Part shown: positions 61,470-64,000 of the stretch, piece after piece
Position numbering within the stretch: the first letter of the stretch is position 1
Layout of the letters: the number at the start of each line of letters is the position of its first letter
NCBI RefSeq assembly: GCF_044383835.1
Contig: NZ_JBISEP010000014.1
Location: 1-64,000 of the forward strand
Direction: 5' to 3'
DNA length: 64,000 nt
From: Paraliobacillus sp044383835
GTDB lineage: Bacteria > Bacillota > Bacilli > Bacillales > Amphibacillaceae
Position numbers and translations under genes: made by a program
Notes under the pieces: model-generated
Seen by the model: only the letters and a program-made list of their open reading frames with translations
What the model was told of the DNA's origin: nothing
Database searches by the model: none

Positions 61470-62339
61470 TTATAAGTCACCAATTCGAAAAAACTTATAC
61501 TGGCACTCAGGTGTCCATGCATAAGAATCCTCATAACTCCAATACCGATGACGACTGTTATTCGTATGTGCATTTACTAATGGCATTTTATTTTGATCCT
61601 TCATTACAACGATTGTATTATGATCCCATTTTCCGTCTCCCTCAAAGTCATAGCAAATGACATCTCCAGGTAATAGTTCTGTTGGGTCATCTAATTCTTT
61701 TCCTCTAAGCCCTTGGGTTGAACCACTTAAGTACCAACGCAAGGAATGAGCAACCGCCCAGCTATAAGACCATATATCATTTTGATACCACCAACCTTTT
61801 GATCGACTTGGATATCCTCGCATTGGTGCTCCACCCGCATGCAATGCTTGAGAAATAAAATTGGTACAATCAACATCAAAATGCTTATATGCTGGGTTAT
61901 AATCATCCCACCATCGCTCCGCATAATTTACAGCATCCATACGGTCGTAAGTAAAACGATCATTTTTCAATGTATCTATCCAATCATAGCGTTTATTTTC
62001 TAAAGTTATATGATCTTGGTCTCCATTCGCCTTTAACAATTTATCTTCTATAAATTTCCCTTTATAAAATAATGCCTCATGTTCATTTACCTGCTCTTCA
62101 TGATAAAAAAATGAGCCCTGCTTTACTAAAAAAGTCGCACGTAATAAGTAATTTACTTTTAATTCATGGCGTTCCAGTTGTAAACGTCGAACCAATGTAC
62201 CTAATCCTGTAATCCGTGGCACATTGTTTCCTCTTTTTTTATGAAACTGCCTTTTCTGCACGATCCAATTACTTTTGCCACGATTTGTTGATTCACACTG
62301 ACTTTCCCAATATCTTGTTAACTCTTTCGTTAATGACAT
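61470..62339 (-). CDS. yhbB: Amidase_6 domain protein (YhbB-like)
   Basis: A 289-aa protein. The C-terminal half is an amidase_6 domain with the putative catalytic Cys in DVDCTNFISQALHAGG and His in WDHNTIVV. The N-terminal part holds beta-rich YhbB-like sequence. No signal peptide is visible, so localisation is uncertain. ATG 62339 has GAGGAG nine bases upstream; the ATG six bases earlier is too close to it. Confidence 0.85.
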   Translation of the reverse strand: MSLTKELTRYWESQCESTNRGKSNWIVQKRQFHKKRGNNVPRITGLGTLVRRLQLERHELKVNYLLRATFLVKQGSFFYHEEQVNEHEALFYKGKFIEDKLLKANGDQDHITLENKRYDWIDTLKNDRFTYDRMDAVNYAERWWDDYNPAYKHFDVDCTNFISQALHAGGAPMRGYPSRSKGWWYQNDIWSYSWAVAHSLRWYLSGSTQGLRGKELDDPTELLPGDVICYDFEGDGKWDHNTIVVMKDQNKMPLVNAHTNNSRHRYWSYEDSYAWTPECQYKFFRIGDL

Positions 62340-62394
62340 AGCCATTCACTCCTCTATTGATACTTATGCATGAATAGAGGTAGAAATGTTTTAA

Positions 62395-63540
62395 CTATTT
62401 TTTTACTTGCTTCGTTTCAAATGCTAATCCTTTTTCCATCTCATTCAGAACGTCTGCCTCCCTTTCATCGGCTTGTGCTTGTCTTATCGCTATATATCCT
62501 TCTGTTGTGCCAATTTTACCAATTGCCCAAGCTGCCGTACCACGAATAACTGGACGAGCATCTCCTTTCATTAATCGAATAAGTTCAGGAATGGCTGCTT
62601 TATCTCTATAATGTGCTAGTGCAATGATTGCATTTCGTTGAATTGGTTTTTTTCCTCGCCAAGAACCTGCCATTGAGCCAAATCTCTCTTTAAATTCTCG
62701 GTTAGACAAAGATAATAGCGGAATTAGTTCTGGTTTTACTAAGTCAGGTTCTGGCTCCAATTCTGGATGTAGATGCGTATCTATATGTTTATTTTTCGGG
62801 CAAACAACTTGGCACGTATCAAAGCCATACAATTGATTTCCCATAATTTCTCGGTATTTATCAGGAAGAAAACCTTTTGTTTGCGTAACAAAAGCAATAC
62901 AATTTTGGGCGTTGAGGCGTCCAGGTTCAACTAATGCTCCAGTAGGACAAGCATCTAAGCATTTCGTGCAATCACCACAACCATCATCTACCGGATCATC
63001 CGGAGGAAAAGGAATATTTGTGATCATCTCACCTAAATAAACGTAAGAACCAAATTCAGGTGTAATAATCATTGTGTTTTTTCCACTAAATCCTATTCCT
63101 GCACGTTCTGCAACAGCTCGATCTGATAGTTCCCCTGTATCCACCATGGATCGGTATTGAAATCCCGGTACTTTAGTAGCGATAAAGGCGCTTAATTGAT
63201 CAAGTTTTTCATTTAATACATGATGATAGTCCATTCCCCATGAAGCACGACAAAAATTGCCCCTTCTTGAACCTTTTCTGCTTTTAGGTGGTTTTTTCAT
63301 TCGTGAAGGATAGGCAACAGCAATGGCAATGATAGATTCTGCATCAGCTAAATGTAGCGCTGGCTCAGTACGTTCTTCAATCGTTCCCTTTTCAAAGCCA
63401 GATTGATAGCCGTCGTCCTGTTGCCGTTTCAAACGTGATTTCATTGCTGAAAACTCATTTGCTGCCGCAAAACCGATTTTATCAATACCAATTGATTTAC
63501 TATAGGTAATGATTTCATCTTTTAATGTTTGATAAGCCAT
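62395..63540 (-). CDS. queG: Epoxyqueuosine reductase QueG
   Basis: The last enzyme of queuosine synthesis, reducing epoxyqueuosine in tRNA (381 aa). It is a cobalamin and iron-sulfur protein: two 4Fe-4S motifs, CGDCTKCLDACPTG and CQVVCPKN, and a C-terminal HEAT-like repeat (RPVIRGTAAWAIGKIG). The start is the ATG after GAGGTGA; the ORF begins three codons upstream. Equivalent to B. subtilis yhbA. Confidence 0.94.
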   Translation of the reverse strand: MAYQTLKDEIITYSKSIGIDKIGFAAANEFSAMKSRLKRQQDDGYQSGFEKGTIEERTEPALHLADAESIIAIAVAYPSRMKKPPKSRKGSRRGNFCRASWGMDYHHVLNEKLDQLSAFIATKVPGFQYRSMVDTGELSDRAVAERAGIGFSGKNTMIITPEFGSYVYLGEMITNIPFPPDDPVDDGCGDCTKCLDACPTGALVEPGRLNAQNCIAFVTQTKGFLPDKYREIMGNQLYGFDTCQVVCPKNKHIDTHLHPELEPEPDLVKPELIPLLSLSNREFKERFGSMAGSWRGKKPIQRNAIIALAHYRDKAAIPELIRLMKGDARPVIRGTAAWAIGKIGTTEGYIAIRQAQADEREADVLNEMEKGLAFETKQVKK

Positions 63541-63550
63541 AAAAATCACC

Positions 63551-64000
63551 TCATTTCATTTGATGTTTCACTTGAGCCGTTCGAATTCGGTTTAAGGCAG
63601 CTGCAATCTCAAACCGACGCAGACGTGCTAGATCACCAGGATGTTGATTTGGAAAAGAGGAAAATGCTGCTAACCCTTTGCTATCCATCATTTCTTCTAT
63701 CTCATCAAGTAACTGCTGTATTGTTTTTTCTTTTGTTAATTCGTTCTTTTCATCTAAAAATTGAATGATTTCAGCAATCATGTTTGTTTGTGACACATCA
63801 ACTAGTTGCTCTATATTTGTTAAATCAATATCTGTTACACCCATTATCACTGTACGTAAGCCTTTTGCTTGAACGTTTGTTTTATTCCCTTTTTTCGTTT
63901 GTAAAGTTCTAGGTGAGAATATTCGTTGTGACACTGAACCGAATAATTGATTATTTGTTTCAATTCTTTTCACAGGATATGTTTGAGCGATTTGTTTTGC
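63551..64000 (-). CDS. ABC-class ATPase (PF09818-type), C-terminal part
   Basis: An open frame of at least 149 residues running to the window edge; the 5' part is outside. The C-terminus GLRTVIMGVTDIDLTNIEQL, then HPGDLARLRRFEIAAALNRIR, matches the predicted ATPases of the ABC class. It ends 10 bases before queG starts, so they may be cotranscribed. Confidence 0.75.
   Translation of the reverse strand, partial: AKQIAQTYPVKRIETNNQLFGSVSQRIFSPRTLQTKKGNKTNVQAKGLRTVIMGVTDIDLTNIEQLVDVSQTNMIAEIIQFLDEKNELTKEKTIQQLLDEIEEMMDSKGLAAFSSFPNQHPGDLARLRRFEIAAALNRIRTAQVKHQMK

Noticed and set aside
61397..61573. 59-codon N-terminal extension of TrmL
   Set aside because: The extension overlaps the end of yhbB, has no RBS, and the protein from the GTG matches TrmL length.

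Overview
The window is 64 kb of low-GC chromosomal DNA from an endospore-forming member of the Bacillaceae. An Oceanobacillus/Virgibacillus-like halotolerant genus fits best. The reasons are the spore genes (germination receptor operon, alpha/beta-type SASP, YjcZ-type peptides, YhcN-like lipoprotein, spoVR/prkA/yhbH), Gram-positive lipoproteins, a qox menaquinol oxidase, gene order close to the yha/yhe and yhb regions of Bacillus subtilis, and an OpuA-type compatible-solute importer with two GbsR-type regulators. The genus is inferred, not proven. I found no tRNA, rRNA, CRISPR array or prophage. The only mobile element is one apparently intact IS1182-type insertion sequence.

Layout. 0-1.2 kb: a lipoprotein with two nearly identical FMN-binding-type domains. 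1.3-6.2 kb: an opuA operon (ATPase, permease, two substrate-binding proteins) divergent from a GbsR/OpcR-like regulator. The two binding proteins are circular permutations of each other. 6.4-17.2 kb: a yha-like block (DUF3267 protein, prsA, a variant yhaM, a second gbsR-like gene, yhaN-yhaO, yhaQ-yhaP). 17.4-18.9 kb: the IS. 19-30 kb: housekeeping and sporulation genes (yheA, PucR-type regulator, msmX, SASP, fumarase, VanY-type lipoprotein, IDEAL protein, MFS exporter, Mn exporter, methionine aminopeptidase, SDR reductase). 30.3-34.1 kb: qoxABCD. 34.5-36.3 kb: a GGDEF/HD-GYP protein. 36.6-40.7 kb: a four-gene ger operon including a small D-type subunit. 40.8-42.1 kb: czcD-czrA zinc efflux. 42.1-46.4 kb: spoVR, cstR with a degenerate membrane rhodanese, an M20 peptidase and luxS. 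46.5-53.9 kb: YhcN-like lipoprotein, yhdB, sigI without rsgI, a membrane trypsin-like protease, carbonic anhydrase, a murG-type gene and a SirB/CbiX chelatase. 54-57.1 kb: yhbH-prkA. 57.3-60.9 kb: mntABCD with an MntR-like operator. 60.9-64 kb: trmL, yhbB, queG and the 3' part of an ABC-class ATPase gene cut by the window edge.

Themes. Several small systems appear as regulator plus target pairs with visible operators: opuA with a GbsR-like gene, czcD with czrA, the rhodanese with cstR, and mntABCD with an MntR-like box (mntR itself is not here). Metal homeostasis (Mn uptake, Mn export, Zn export), osmoprotection and sporulation dominate.

The least explained material lies in intergenic regions. 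One is a roughly 195-nt minus-strand transcription unit near 50.0-50.3 kb, with a good promoter, an operator palindrome, a 24-codon ORF and a UUCG-capped terminator. Another is a pair of tiny ORFs near 30.0-30.1 kb. These, the co-occurring permuted binding proteins, and the CstR-linked rhodanese without its cysteine are the best leads for something undescribed.
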